Shown here in pieces: positions 9,925 through 18,567 of a stretch of DNA of 64,000 bases (position 1 is the first letter of the stretch; each line of letters starts with the position of its first letter). This DNA is from Candidatus Zixiibacteriota bacterium (GTDB lineage: Bacteria > Zixibacteria > MSB-5A5 > GN15 > FEB-12). A model generated the notes under the pieces. It saw nothing but the letters and a program-made list of their open reading frames with translations. It made no database searches and was not told where the DNA came from. A program made the translations under genes and the position numbers. The DNA is taken from NCBI GenBank assembly GCA_035380245.1, contig DAOSXA010000002.1, forward strand, positions 1 to 64,000. The letters are read 5' to 3'.

Positions 9925-9968
9925 CGTAAACGATACGACTGCTTAAGATCTCGTACTGAGAGGAGATA

Positions 9969-11198
9969 ATGGATAAGAGAACCGGCAATATCATACTGAT
10001 TGGAATGATCGTTGGCGCCGTGACCGGTGCTGTTGGGGGATATTTCCTGAGCGACTGGTTTGCGGCGATCAGTTTTGTCGGTGAGTTGTTCCTTAACGCC
10101 CTGAAGATGATCGTGGTGCCGTTAATCGTTTGTTCCATGATCGTCGGAGTGGCTTCGCTCGGTGACGTTCGCAAACTGGGGCGCACTACCGGTAAGACCT
10201 TGTTGTATTATCTCGTTACGACCGGTTTCTCGGTGGTTATCGGGCTTATTCTGGTCAATGTGGTGCGTCCGGGGACGGGAGTCGAGAGCTTCGGCGCTTA
10301 TGTGCCGGATCTGGTCGAGGCCAGCCGTGAAAAGAGCCTGATCGATGTCATTATGGGGCTTATCCCTGCAAACATCGTTAAAGCCGCAGCGGAAGGACAG
10401 GTTCTTCCATTAATCGTTTTCTCACTTCTATTTGGTGGTGTGCTGGTAACGATAGGAGAAAAGGGGAAACCGGTGCTGGCTTTTTTTGACGGCCTTAACG
10501 AGGCGATCATGAAGCTGGTGACGATAATCATCTATTTTGCTCCGCTCGGTGTTATGGCATTGATTGGCGGAATCGTGGCGCGCGAACGTGACTCTCTCGA
10601 CCAGTTGATCACGGGATTGGGATGGTACGCCTTCACGGTAATCGCCGGACTGACCATTCACGGCGTAGTAATCCTGCCGTTGATTTTAAAGCTTTTAGGT
10701 AAACGAAATCCCTGGGAGTATTTCGTTAACATGGGTCAGGCGCTTACGACCGCGTTTACCACCGCTTCATCTTCGGCCACTTTACCGATTACGATGGAAG
10801 CGGTAGAAGAGAAAAACGGTGTCGATGGCCGTGCCGCTTCGTTTGTTCTGCCGCTCGGAGCGACGATCAATATGGACGGGACCGCTTTGTACGAAGCGGT
10901 GGCAGCTCTGTTCATCGCTCAGATATATGGGGTGGACCTTACCCTGGGAGCACAGGTAGTAATCTTCCTGACGGCAACTCTGGCCTCAATTGGGGCTGCT
11001 GGTATCCCGCATGCCGGTACGGTTACGATGGTATTCGTACTCGGGGCGGTCGGTTTACCGCTTGAAGGGATCGGACTGATCTGGGCGGTTGACTGGTTTC
11101 TTGACCGCTGTCGCACTACTATCAATGTCTGGGGCGATGCGGTTGGCGCTGCAGTGATCGGCGAAACAAAGGAAATGCGGTCGGAAGCCGGGAAGTAA
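9969..11198 (+). CDS. Dicarboxylate/amino acid:cation (Na+/H+) symporter, DAACS family
   Basis: 409 residues, the usual length for the GltP/DctA/GltPh family of inner-membrane symporters, which take up glutamate, aspartate or C4-dicarboxylates with Na+ or H+. Visible family marks are the serine-rich hairpin (TTASSSATLPITMEAVEE), the cation/substrate motif GATINMDGTALYEA in the seventh helix, and the eighth-helix region DWFLDRCRTTINVWGDAVGA, whose Asp and Arg contact the substrate in characterised members. About eight hydrophobic segments can be traced. GAGAGGAGATA precedes the ATG and a promoter lies 45 nt upstream. It appears monocistronic. The exact substrate cannot be read from the sequence. 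Confidence 0.95.
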   Translation: MDKRTGNIILIGMIVGAVTGAVGGYFLSDWFAAISFVGELFLNALKMIVVPLIVCSMIVGVASLGDVRKLGRTTGKTLLYYLVTTGFSVVIGLILVNVVRPGTGVESFGAYVPDLVEASREKSLIDVIMGLIPANIVKAAAEGQVLPLIVFSLLFGGVLVTIGEKGKPVLAFFDGLNEAIMKLVTIIIYFAPLGVMALIGGIVARERDSLDQLITGLGWYAFTVIAGLTIHGVVILPLILKLLGKRNPWEYFVNMGQALTTAFTTASSSATLPITMEAVEEKNGVDGRAASFVLPLGATINMDGTALYEAVAALFIAQIYGVDLTLGAQVVIFLTATLASIGAAGIPHAGTVTMVFVLGAVGLPLEGIGLIWAVDWFLDRCRTTINVWGDAVGAAVIGETKEMRSEAGK

Positions 11199-11248
11199 CT
11201 CCAGCCTTAGCGATTGTTGTAAGAAATTCCGCGCGACACCTTCTGCCG

Positions 11249-11334
11249 GGGAGACAAACTCCCCCGCTATGCGAAGCAGGGCTCTAACCTCGCGTAGCGG
11301 GCGGTCTTGTGTCGACTGCATTACAGACGTGTCT
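11249..11334. repeat. Dispersed hairpin element, copy 1
   Basis: About 86 nt that match 51282-51369 over their length, including the identical core ACCTCGCGTAGCGGGCGG and the start GAGACAA. The left arm (CCCCCGCTATGCG) can pair with the right arm (CGCGTAGCGGGCGG) through a G-T wobble where copy 2 has a standard pair, so the hairpin is kept. Both copies are intergenic. Confidence 0.7.
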
Positions 11335-11382
11335 TGCTGGCCATTCGCGCGTGAGGCTTCTTCAATAGACACCATAGAGTGC

Positions 11383-11413
11383 AAAACGCCGCTCCGGATA
11401 GACCGGAACGGCG
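11383..11413 (-). terminator. Rho-independent terminator of the DUF4412-type gene
   Basis: An 11-bp stem with one mismatch (CGCCGCTCCGG 11387-11397 / CCGGAACGGCG 11403-11413) is followed on the minus strand by four T (11386-11383). It starts 27 nt past the stop. Confidence 0.75.
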
Positions 11414-11440
11414 CTGTTACATTTAGACCGATGTGGATCT

Positions 11441-12205
11441 CTATTTGCCGCCGCCGGGCATCTGCATATCGGTTTTTTTATAGCCTTCCGGAACAGTATA
11501 GGCACCTGTCGGAGCACTCGCTTCCTCGTACTTAATCAATTTGGAATGGGTTTTCATAACGATCCCGTTGAAGTTAGTCTCCGAACTACTTTCAACCGTC
11601 ACACCCTTGATCTTCTCGAGTTCAGCCATCATTCCATCGAATCCCGGGAGGATAGCCTTCATGGCATTGCTGGCGATGCTGTAGATATTGGCATCCATAT
11701 TGATGTCGGTGGTAGTCCAAATTTCAGTGGGGACAACCGTTCCCATCAGTTCTACCTTTGACAGATATTTGGTGCAGTTCCAGTCGTCGATTTTCTTCGT
11801 CTCTTCAGTTGGAGTGACGGTAGCTTTGACCTGGAACATCGCTTTCATTTGTTCCATCATCGGACCGGCATCGGCGCCCATTTCACGCTCAAGCAAAGAC
11901 TCAAAATCACCTACGGAAAATTCGAAATATGATTTGTCGACATGGTTCAGACCGTACATGGTCTTGGTTTCGCTGTGATAAATGAAGCTGGCGCTGTCAC
12001 CCATGTTTACCCGCGCGTTGCCGTTCTCAAGCCAGTATTCCGTGGTATCGGTTTTATCCGGAATGGTCTGACCGGCAACCTGGTAAGCATCGACATGATT
12101 CTCCATCAATAAATGCTGAGCGGCGGCATTAGCGATGGAAGCCATGGCCATGAGAAGGATCAGGGCCAAGCTGAAAGTGAAGTAACGTTTTTGGGACGGT
12201 GTCAC
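11441..12205 (-). CDS. Secreted DUF4412-type protein
   Basis: 254 residues with a clear signal peptide (YFTFSLALILLMAMASIANA). The remainder looks like the periplasmic DUF4412 family: an early beta region with a 'GDSASFIYHSETKTMYGLNH' stretch reporting on a tested surface, a central methionine-rich helix (GADAGPMMEQMKAMFQV), the block KKIDDWNCTKY with one Cys, and EIWTTTDI. Function in the family is not established. AAGGAGG sits five bases before the second of two adjacent GTG codons (12205), which gives a better spacing than the first (12208). It is followed by its own terminator. It is monocistronic and convergent with the symporter. Confidence 0.72.
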   Translation of the reverse strand: MTPSQKRYFTFSLALILLMAMASIANAAAQHLLMENHVDAYQVAGQTIPDKTDTTEYWLENGNARVNMGDSASFIYHSETKTMYGLNHVDKSYFEFSVGDFESLLEREMGADAGPMMEQMKAMFQVKATVTPTEETKKIDDWNCTKYLSKVELMGTVVPTEIWTTTDINMDANIYSIASNAMKAILPGFDGMMAELEKIKGVTVESSSETNFNGIVMKTHSKLIKYEEASAPTGAYTVPEGYKKTDMQMPGGGK

Positions 12206-12516
12206 CACATCCTCCTTAATGTTGGTTTATACTAATCAGTGGTTTCAAACCTAAATGCGCCGAGTATTACCTGATACATATACCCCTGCGCCGAACGCCG
12301 TTAAACTATCAATTACTCTTATGGCTAACAAGGAAATAATCAGGGCTGTCGACAAAGAAATATGGAGGTCTGTCTATGGTATTGACTAATCACAAGAATT
12401 CATTATCTTTCTTTAACTTAGAGGTGTGCTGTAGACGGATTCGCTTTACTTCGTTACTTACCCGGCGGCGCCGTCCGCGGATAGAATGGAAATATGGGTC
12501 AAAAGGAGTCTTACCG
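12206..12516. other. Divergent intergenic region between DUF4412-type and M4 protease genes
   Basis: It must hold the promoters of both flanking genes, but no clear -35/-10 pair was found. A second start with its own ribosome-binding site (TGGAGG, ATG at 12376) lies in frame with the protease and would add 47 residues rich in arginine before its signal peptide. Confidence 0.4.
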
Positions 12517-15500
12517 ATGAAGAGCCTGCTCGTTGCGGTATGTCTTGCCGCTATGCTGTTTAGCACTACCGGTGCAGCCAACTCGGAGGAGACGGTTTTC
12601 GGACCGAACCTTCTCCGAAACGATCCAACAATTTCAATTTACCGGGAATCCGGGTCCGGTGTTGCAACCTTCGTGAGTGGCCATCTGTCTTCGAATAAGT
12701 CCACGGGCAACGAGGTTGAAGCCGCTCTCGAATTTCTTGAGGCTAACCAGGGGGCTTTCAGGATCGAATCACCGCGTGAAAATTTACTCGTCAAGCGGGT
12801 GGATAAGGACGATCTTGGGATGGTCCATGTTCGTTTCGATCAATACTATCAGGGGATCAGGATTCTGGAAGGGGAGTTGCTCGCTCATTTCAGCGCCGAC
12901 GGTCTCCTGCAAACGGTCAACGGTAATGTTGAGACGGAACTGGATCTTTCGATAACTCCGGATATCGATGCCGCGACCGCCGTTGCCGTTGCCGAGCGTG
13001 AACTGATGGATCATTTCGGTAAAGGCGAGCCGAATAAGCCGGAACTGGTCGTATTCCGCTGGCAGGATGAAATTTATCTCTGTTGGCGGATGTTCTTATG
13101 GTCCTCAACTCCGATGGGCCGCTGGGAGTATCTGGTCGATGCCCATACCGGTGATATTCGCTTCCTGGCCAATCGTATCATGGATGCCAACGATATCGGA
13201 ACCGGTGTCGGAGTAATGGGCGATCCCCGTTATCACATTGACACCGACTACAACGGTTCTGTCTATGAAATGAACGACTACACCCGCCGTCTGAACAACA
13301 ATCCTCATGGACACGACGGCGAGATGCCCGCCGGGGCTTATATCCGCACCTATCTGGCGACTTCCTCGTTGCCGGGATCGGTAGCAACCGACGCCGATAA
13401 CTACTGGAGCGGCACGACCTATGCCCCCGCTGTTGACGGTCAGGTGTACACCGGTCTGGTTTATGATTATCTGTTGCATCATCTCGGTCGGAACGGTTTC
13501 GACGACGCCGGCAGTTCCATGCGGACTTCGGTCAACTACTCTGCCGAGGGCGACAACAACGCCTATTGGAACGGTGATCAGATTGTGATCTGGAGTTATT
13601 CCGGAAGTTACCGTTCACTGGCCGGATGTCCCGACGTGATTGCCCATGAATGGGGGCACGCGGTAACCGAGAACTGCTCTGACCTGGCCTATCAGCTTGA
13701 ATCCGGAGCACTAAACGAGGCGTTTTCGGATATGATCGGCACCGCTTTCGAGTTCGCCCACGATACGCTGGATACTCCTGATTGGTTGATAGGGGAAAAC
13801 GGGACTCTCGACGGCAGCGGCTTCCGCGACATGTCCGCGCCGCATAATGCGGGTGATCCGGACTACTACGGCACCAGCGATCCTTATTGGATCGATGTCG
13901 AGAATTGTTCCCCCTCTTATTTTAACGACTACTGCGGTGTTCATACCAACTGCGGTGTCGGCAACAAGTGGTTCTATCTCTATTCCGACGGCGGGAGTCA
14001 TCACAGTGTGACCGTGACCGGTATTGGAGTGCAGAACGCCATCCAGGTGGCATACCGCGCCAACCGCTACTACTGGACTTCGAGTACGGACTACCATGAA
14101 GGCGCTTTAGGCACTCTGCAGGCCGCGGCGGATTTGGATGCTACCGGCACCTGGCAAGCCCAGGCGGCTTTGGCCTGGAATGCGGTGGGCGTCGAAACAC
14201 CCATGCCGGGTCTCCAGTTCACCTGGTCCGAAGGCGTTCCGGAAACCGTGTCTCCCGGTGAGGATACCGATTTCTATGTCACCATTGCCGGTGAATACGG
14301 CGGGCAACTGGTTGTTGCCAGTCCGACGTTGTTCTACAGCGTTGACGGCGGCGCCTACAGTTCCACGTCTATGATGGAAATGCTCAACGGTAATTATCTG
14401 GGAACACTGCCGTCGGTCGATTGCGGCAGCTCGATCGATTTCTACATTCGCGCCCGCGAACAGGACAACGGTTATTACTACGATCCGGATCCCTCAACTC
14501 CATACCATGCCGTCCCGGTTACTTCCATGACTGTTCTGTTTGAGGATGATTTCGAGACTAATAAAGGCTGGACGGTCTCGGGTTCGGTTGACGACGGTGC
14601 CTGGAATCGCGGTGTTCCGGTAGGAGGCGGTGATCGCGGTGATCCTCCGACCGACTACGACGGCTCCGGTTCCTGTTATTTGACCGATAATGTCGACGAT
14701 AACTCCGATGTCGACAACGGCACGACTATCCTGACTTCGCCGGTCATTGATTGTTCCTTGGGTGACGCTCAGGTCAGTTATGCCCGTTGGTTTAGTAACG
14801 ATTACGGCTCTTCGCCGAACGAAGACACCATGCATGTGTTCGTTTCCAACGACAACGGTTCAAACTGGATTCTGGTTGAAAACGTGGGACCGGTCGATGA
14901 AGCCAGTGGCGGGTGGTACACCCACAGTTTCCTGCTCTCGGATTTCGTAACACCTACTTCACAGGTGAAGGTACGTTTCACTGCCGAAGACCTGGGTGAC
15001 GGCTCGGTGGTGGAAGCGGGTGTGGATGCTTTCAGTGTCGTCCACATGGAATGCGTCAGCGGGAATGCTCCTCAGATTCAAACGACGACACTACCGGAAT
15101 GGACCCAGGGGGTAGCGTATTCTCAGCAGTTGACGGCTATCGGCGGCACCGGCAATCTGACCTGGACCGATCTGAACGGCGACCTTGTCGGTACCGGTCT
15201 GTCTTTAACCGGTACAGGTCTGGTAACCGGCACTCCGACCGTGTCTGGAGATATTACCTTTACGGCGGAAGTAACCGACGAAACTCCAGCCAGTGACACT
15301 CAGGTGTTGACGATAACCGTCAATCCGGTTATTTCGGTCACAACCACGACGCTTCCAGACTGGACGGCCGGAATAGCGTTTTCGCAGCAGCTTGCTGCCG
15401 TCGGTGGTACCGGAACGCTAAGCTGGCTGGATGAACTCGGCGATCTGTCCGGTACGGGATTATCTCTGAGCAGCAGCGGTCTATTGTCCGGAACCCCAAC

Positions 15501-16065
15501 CACAAGCGGCACGATTGATTTTACCGCTCGCGTTAACGACGCAATAGGCGGAACACAATTACAGGAATTGTCGCTTCTCGTGAACGATGCCGTCGCGGTG
15601 TTGACCACTAGCTTGCCCGACGGAGTCGAGGGAGACGCTTACTCGCAACAGTTGAATGCCGACGGCGGCACCGGGACAATCGCCTGGACCGACGCCGGCG
15701 GTGATTTGGCCGGAACCGGTCTGACGTTATCGACTGCCGGTCTGGTCACCGGAACAGTAGCCTCGGCGACAACGATAACCTTCACGGCTCAGGCTGAAGA
15801 TGCCCTCGGGAGTTACGACACCCGGACGCTTTCCATCCTGTTCACGCAGGCCTGGATCTGCGGTGATGCCGATGGGAACGGAAGTGCAACTCCGGATATT
15901 CAGGATCTGGTCTACCTGGTTGCATACATGTTCAACGATGGGCCCCCGCCTCCGGTAATGGCGACTGTTGATGTTGACGGCTCAGGCTCCGGCCCCGACA
16001 TCTCCGATTTGATCTACCTGGTGAGTTACATGTTCCAGGGCGGACCGGAGCTACAATGCCCGTAG
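12517..16065 (+). CDS. Secreted M4 (thermolysin-like) metalloprotease with Ig-like repeats and dockerin tail
   Basis: 1182 residues. After a signal peptide (MKSLLVAVCLAAMLFSTTGA) comes an FTP-type propeptide (~30-240). The catalytic domain shows HEWGH at 377-381 and the third zinc ligand in ALNEAFSDMIG (E401). The 24-residue spacing from H377 to E401 matches thermolysin. A later HSVTVTGIGVQNAIQVAY segment fits the C-terminal helical half of M4 enzymes. Three putative-Ig repeats (each 'TTLP.W..G.AYSQQL.A.GGTG') occupy ~855-1110, and a dockerin-like module ~1113-1182. AAAAGGAG precedes the chosen ATG; an alternative start at 12376 also has a ribosome-binding site but places RRRRPR ahead of the signal peptide. 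Role: extracellular protein degradation, probably held at the surface. Confidence 0.93.
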   Translation: MKSLLVAVCLAAMLFSTTGAANSEETVFGPNLLRNDPTISIYRESGSGVATFVSGHLSSNKSTGNEVEAALEFLEANQGAFRIESPRENLLVKRVDKDDLGMVHVRFDQYYQGIRILEGELLAHFSADGLLQTVNGNVETELDLSITPDIDAATAVAVAERELMDHFGKGEPNKPELVVFRWQDEIYLCWRMFLWSSTPMGRWEYLVDAHTGDIRFLANRIMDANDIGTGVGVMGDPRYHIDTDYNGSVYEMNDYTRRLNNNPHGHDGEMPAGAYIRTYLATSSLPGSVATDADNYWSGTTYAPAVDGQVYTGLVYDYLLHHLGRNGFDDAGSSMRTSVNYSAEGDNNAYWNGDQIVIWSYSGSYRSLAGCPDVIAHEWGHAVTENCSDLAYQLESGALNEAFSDMIGTAFEFAHDTLDTPDWLIGENGTLDGSGFRDMSAPHNAGDPDYYGTSDPYWIDVENCSPSYFNDYCGVHTNCGVGNKWFYLYSDGGSHHSVTVTGIGVQNAIQVAYRANRYYWTSSTDYHEGALGTLQAAADLDATGTWQAQAALAWNAVGVETPMPGLQFTWSEGVPETVSPGEDTDFYVTIAGEYGGQLVVASPTLFYSVDGGAYSSTSMMEMLNGNYLGTLPSVDCGSSIDFYIRAREQDNGYYYDPDPSTPYHAVPVTSMTVLFEDDFETNKGWTVSGSVDDGAWNRGVPVGGGDRGDPPTDYDGSGSCYLTDNVDDNSDVDNGTTILTSPVIDCSLGDAQVSYARWFSNDYGSSPNEDTMHVFVSNDNGSNWILVENVGPVDEASGGWYTHSFLLSDFVTPTSQVKVRFTAEDLGDGSVVEAGVDAFSVVHMECVSGNAPQIQTTTLPEWTQGVAYSQQLTAIGGTGNLTWTDLNGDLVGTGLSLTGTGLVTGTPTVSGDITFTAEVTDETPASDTQVLTITVNPVISVTTTTLPDWTAGIAFSQQLAAVGGTGTLSWLDELGDLSGTGLSLSSSGLLSGTPTTSGTIDFTARVNDAIGGTQLQELSLLVNDAVAVLTTSLPDGVEGDAYSQQLNADGGTGTIAWTDAGGDLAGTGLTLSTAGLVTGTVASATTITFTAQAEDALGSYDTRTLSILFTQAWICGDADGNGSATPDIQDLVYLVAYMFNDGPPPPVMATVDVDGSGSGPDISDLIYLVSYMFQGGPELQCP

Positions 16066-16131
16066 AAGGCTGATTATTCCGAAGTGAAAAGTATTCGGAA
16101 TCACGATCAGACAGTTTTGATTTTCTGTCCG

Positions 16132-16156
16132 ACGGGCGACCTATCAAGTCGCCCGT
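16132..16156 (+). terminator. Hairpin after the M4 protease gene
   Basis: A perfect 9-bp stem (ACGGGCGAC / GTCGCCCGT) with a 7-nt loop lies 66 nt past the stop. No T-tract follows, so it is either a weak terminator or another structure. Confidence 0.45.
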
Positions 16157-16270
16157 TGGCGTATGGAGCGAAAAGCTGAATTACAATACCGGTACAACAG
16201 CCTCGCGATATCCCGCGTCTTTAGAGAAATTCGGTTCAAGGATAGACGCAGGCCTTCAGGAGGAAGTCAC

Positions 16271-18532
16271 ATGAGAGCGATTATTATTGTTCCGGCGATT
16301 CTTCTGACCGCAATGTTTACGACCGTTACCGGTCAGGTTCCAATTGAAACTGTCCCATTTTGGCAATCGACGGAGGTTGATGCCTATTCAACCGGTATGA
16401 TCTGGGAAGACGCCAACGGCGACGGTTATATCGACTTGTTCGTATCCAACGGCAACGACATGAACCGCGCCGCCAATACCATCTACCTTTCTCATTACGG
16501 TGAATTGGCCACCAGCGGGAGCTGGTATTCATCGGACGCCGAATACTCCGGACATTGTGCGGTGGGAGATCTCGATGGCAACGGTTTCCCCGAGTTTTTC
16601 GTTTCCAACTACATCGGCCAGAGCGGATTCGGCGAACCCAGTCTCGTCGTCGGATATTATAACTTCACCGGCTTACCGCAAAACAGCACCGCCTGGCACA
16701 GTGCCGATTCCTTTTTTACGTTCTCATGTGCGTTGGGAGATGTCGATAACGACGGCGACCTTGATCTGGCCGTAGCCACCGGGGAAGGGTATTACGGCTA
16801 TTACAGTCCGGAATACCTTTTTCTGAACGAGAACGGGATTCTTTCCGATACCGCCTGCTGGCAGAGTAACCTTTCCACGGCGGCGCTGGATGTCTGCTGG
16901 GGGGACTACGACAACGACGGCGATCTCGATCTAGCCGTCTGCGACGAATCTCACGGAGCGTTCATCTTTAACAATAACAACGGAAGCCTTGAAAGTAATC
17001 CCGGCTGGCAGTGCTCCAATCCCGGTTCTTCCAACACCGTCATTTTCGGCTATGTCAACGATGATCGCTGGCTGGATCTCGTGGTGGCTTTTAACAGCCA
17101 GCTCGGGGGGCACGGTAAATTCTGTGCTTATCTCAACGACGGCGCCGGTTCGCTTCATACCAGCCCGGATTGGGAGTCGGCCGACGGCGGTTATGGCTCC
17201 GCTCTGAGTCTTTACGATTACGACAACGACGGCGACAACGATCTTGCCGCCGGGCGCTGGTATGATCGAATACGCATTTATGAGAATATCGGCGGGACCT
17301 TTGTCGTTTCTCCGACCTGGCAAGCGTCCCCGTCGACTGTGGCCGAAGAACTCTCCTGGATCGATATTGACGGCGACGGCCTGGAATTGTTCGTTGATAC
17401 CTTCGCGGTTGACGGGAGTCGGCGGCTGTTCTATCTGAAGCGTCAACCGATTCAGATCATTGATTCAATCATAGTCGACGGCGCTCGGATCGGTCTTACC
17501 GACTATTGCCATGACCTGCGCGACGGCTGGATATCGCTGGCCGCGGCGCCTGTATCGGAACTGCTGGTTTATTATCAATACTCGTTCAAGAATGATCTGA
17601 CCGTGGTCCATTGGGATACCTGCAACATGGCCTTTGCCAACACCAATGATCCGCTGCTTGATTTCTATGTCGATGTAGAAATGGGCTGGGCTCCGTTCAC
17701 CGTCAATTTCAGCGACAGCAGCGCGGGCAGCTCGAACCAGGTATGGGATTTCGGTGATGGACAAACCGGGGCAGGGATGGAAGTCTCGCATATGTACGAA
17801 TCGGGTGGAGCGATGGATGTTTCGCTTGAGGCCGATCTGGCTGACGGTTATCATCATCGTCGTTGCCGCAACATGGTCGTCGTGTTGGCCGACACGATCT
17901 ATTTCGAGGATATCCACGCCGGACAAGCCGGGAGTGTCGTCGTCCCGGTGTATCTCAAGAACAGCAATCCGCTCAGCCGGTTGGTTCTGCCGATTTCGTA
18001 TGCGGGGGATGTAACATTGAGTTATGCCGGTTTTGACACAATCGGATGCCGGACGAATTACTTCAATGAAGTAACCGTGACCGGTGTCGCCGACATGGTG
18101 CAAAAAGTCTCATTTCGCCTCACCGTGTCCGGTACCGGGAACTATCAACCGCCGCTGTCGCCCGGAGACGGCCCCATTATCAATCTGCATTTCAACCGTC
18201 AGTCGGGATTCGGAGCAGCAGTCCTGGACAGCACTTCATTCAGCGGTCGAAGTCTCGATTTCGATGCCGACTACGCCTCGTTTGTACCGGCGGTGCGATC
18301 GGGAACGGTTACTTTCGGGATTGCCTGCGGTGATATCAACGGCTCCGGGACCGTGGCCGATATCTCCGACCTGGTTTATCTGGTTGACTATATGTTCAAC
18401 TCCGGATTACCTCCGGCTTCACTGGCGGCCACCGATGTTAACGGCTCCGGTTCCGGTCCGGATATCGCCGACCTGGTTTACATGGTGGACTACATGTTCA
18501 ATTCCGGCCCGGATCTTGACTGCGGCTTCTAA
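16271..18532 (+). CDS. Secreted FG-GAP/VCBS-repeat protein with PKD and cohesin-like domains and dockerin tail
   Basis: 753 residues. The signal peptide is MRAIIIVPAILLTAMFTTVTG. About seven FG-GAP/VCBS repeats (each around D.DNDGDLDLAV) fill ~30-400 and should form a Ca-binding beta-propeller. A PKD domain follows (WDFGDGQTGAGMEVSHMYES). A beta domain (~555-680) beginning with a 'GSVVVPVYLKN' strand looks cohesin-like, and the last 70 residues are a dockerin-like module (GDINGSG..ADISDLVYLVDYMF). CAGGAGGAAGTCAC precedes the ATG at 16271; the frame upstream to 16163 lacks a signal. It is probably a surface adhesin or binding protein and may be co-transcribed with the protease 205 nt upstream. 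Confidence 0.9.
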   Translation: MRAIIIVPAILLTAMFTTVTGQVPIETVPFWQSTEVDAYSTGMIWEDANGDGYIDLFVSNGNDMNRAANTIYLSHYGELATSGSWYSSDAEYSGHCAVGDLDGNGFPEFFVSNYIGQSGFGEPSLVVGYYNFTGLPQNSTAWHSADSFFTFSCALGDVDNDGDLDLAVATGEGYYGYYSPEYLFLNENGILSDTACWQSNLSTAALDVCWGDYDNDGDLDLAVCDESHGAFIFNNNNGSLESNPGWQCSNPGSSNTVIFGYVNDDRWLDLVVAFNSQLGGHGKFCAYLNDGAGSLHTSPDWESADGGYGSALSLYDYDNDGDNDLAAGRWYDRIRIYENIGGTFVVSPTWQASPSTVAEELSWIDIDGDGLELFVDTFAVDGSRRLFYLKRQPIQIIDSIIVDGARIGLTDYCHDLRDGWISLAAAPVSELLVYYQYSFKNDLTVVHWDTCNMAFANTNDPLLDFYVDVEMGWAPFTVNFSDSSAGSSNQVWDFGDGQTGAGMEVSHMYESGGAMDVSLEADLADGYHHRRCRNMVVVLADTIYFEDIHAGQAGSVVVPVYLKNSNPLSRLVLPISYAGDVTLSYAGFDTIGCRTNYFNEVTVTGVADMVQKVSFRLTVSGTGNYQPPLSPGDGPIINLHFNRQSGFGAAVLDSTSFSGRSLDFDADYASFVPAVRSGTVTFGIACGDINGSGTVADISDLVYLVDYMFNSGLPPASLAATDVNGSGSGPDIADLVYMVDYMFNSGPDLDCGF

Positions 18533-18567
18533 ACCGGTCGGGAATTGCTAAAGTCGGTTTTGTCTTT

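Noticed and set aside
9701..10186. N-terminal extension of 162 residues on the dockerin-tailed paralogue B
   Set aside because: The extension overlaps the opposite-strand symporter gene and the divergent promoters. AAGGAGGAGCC and a signal peptide mark the start at 9700, as in paralogue A.
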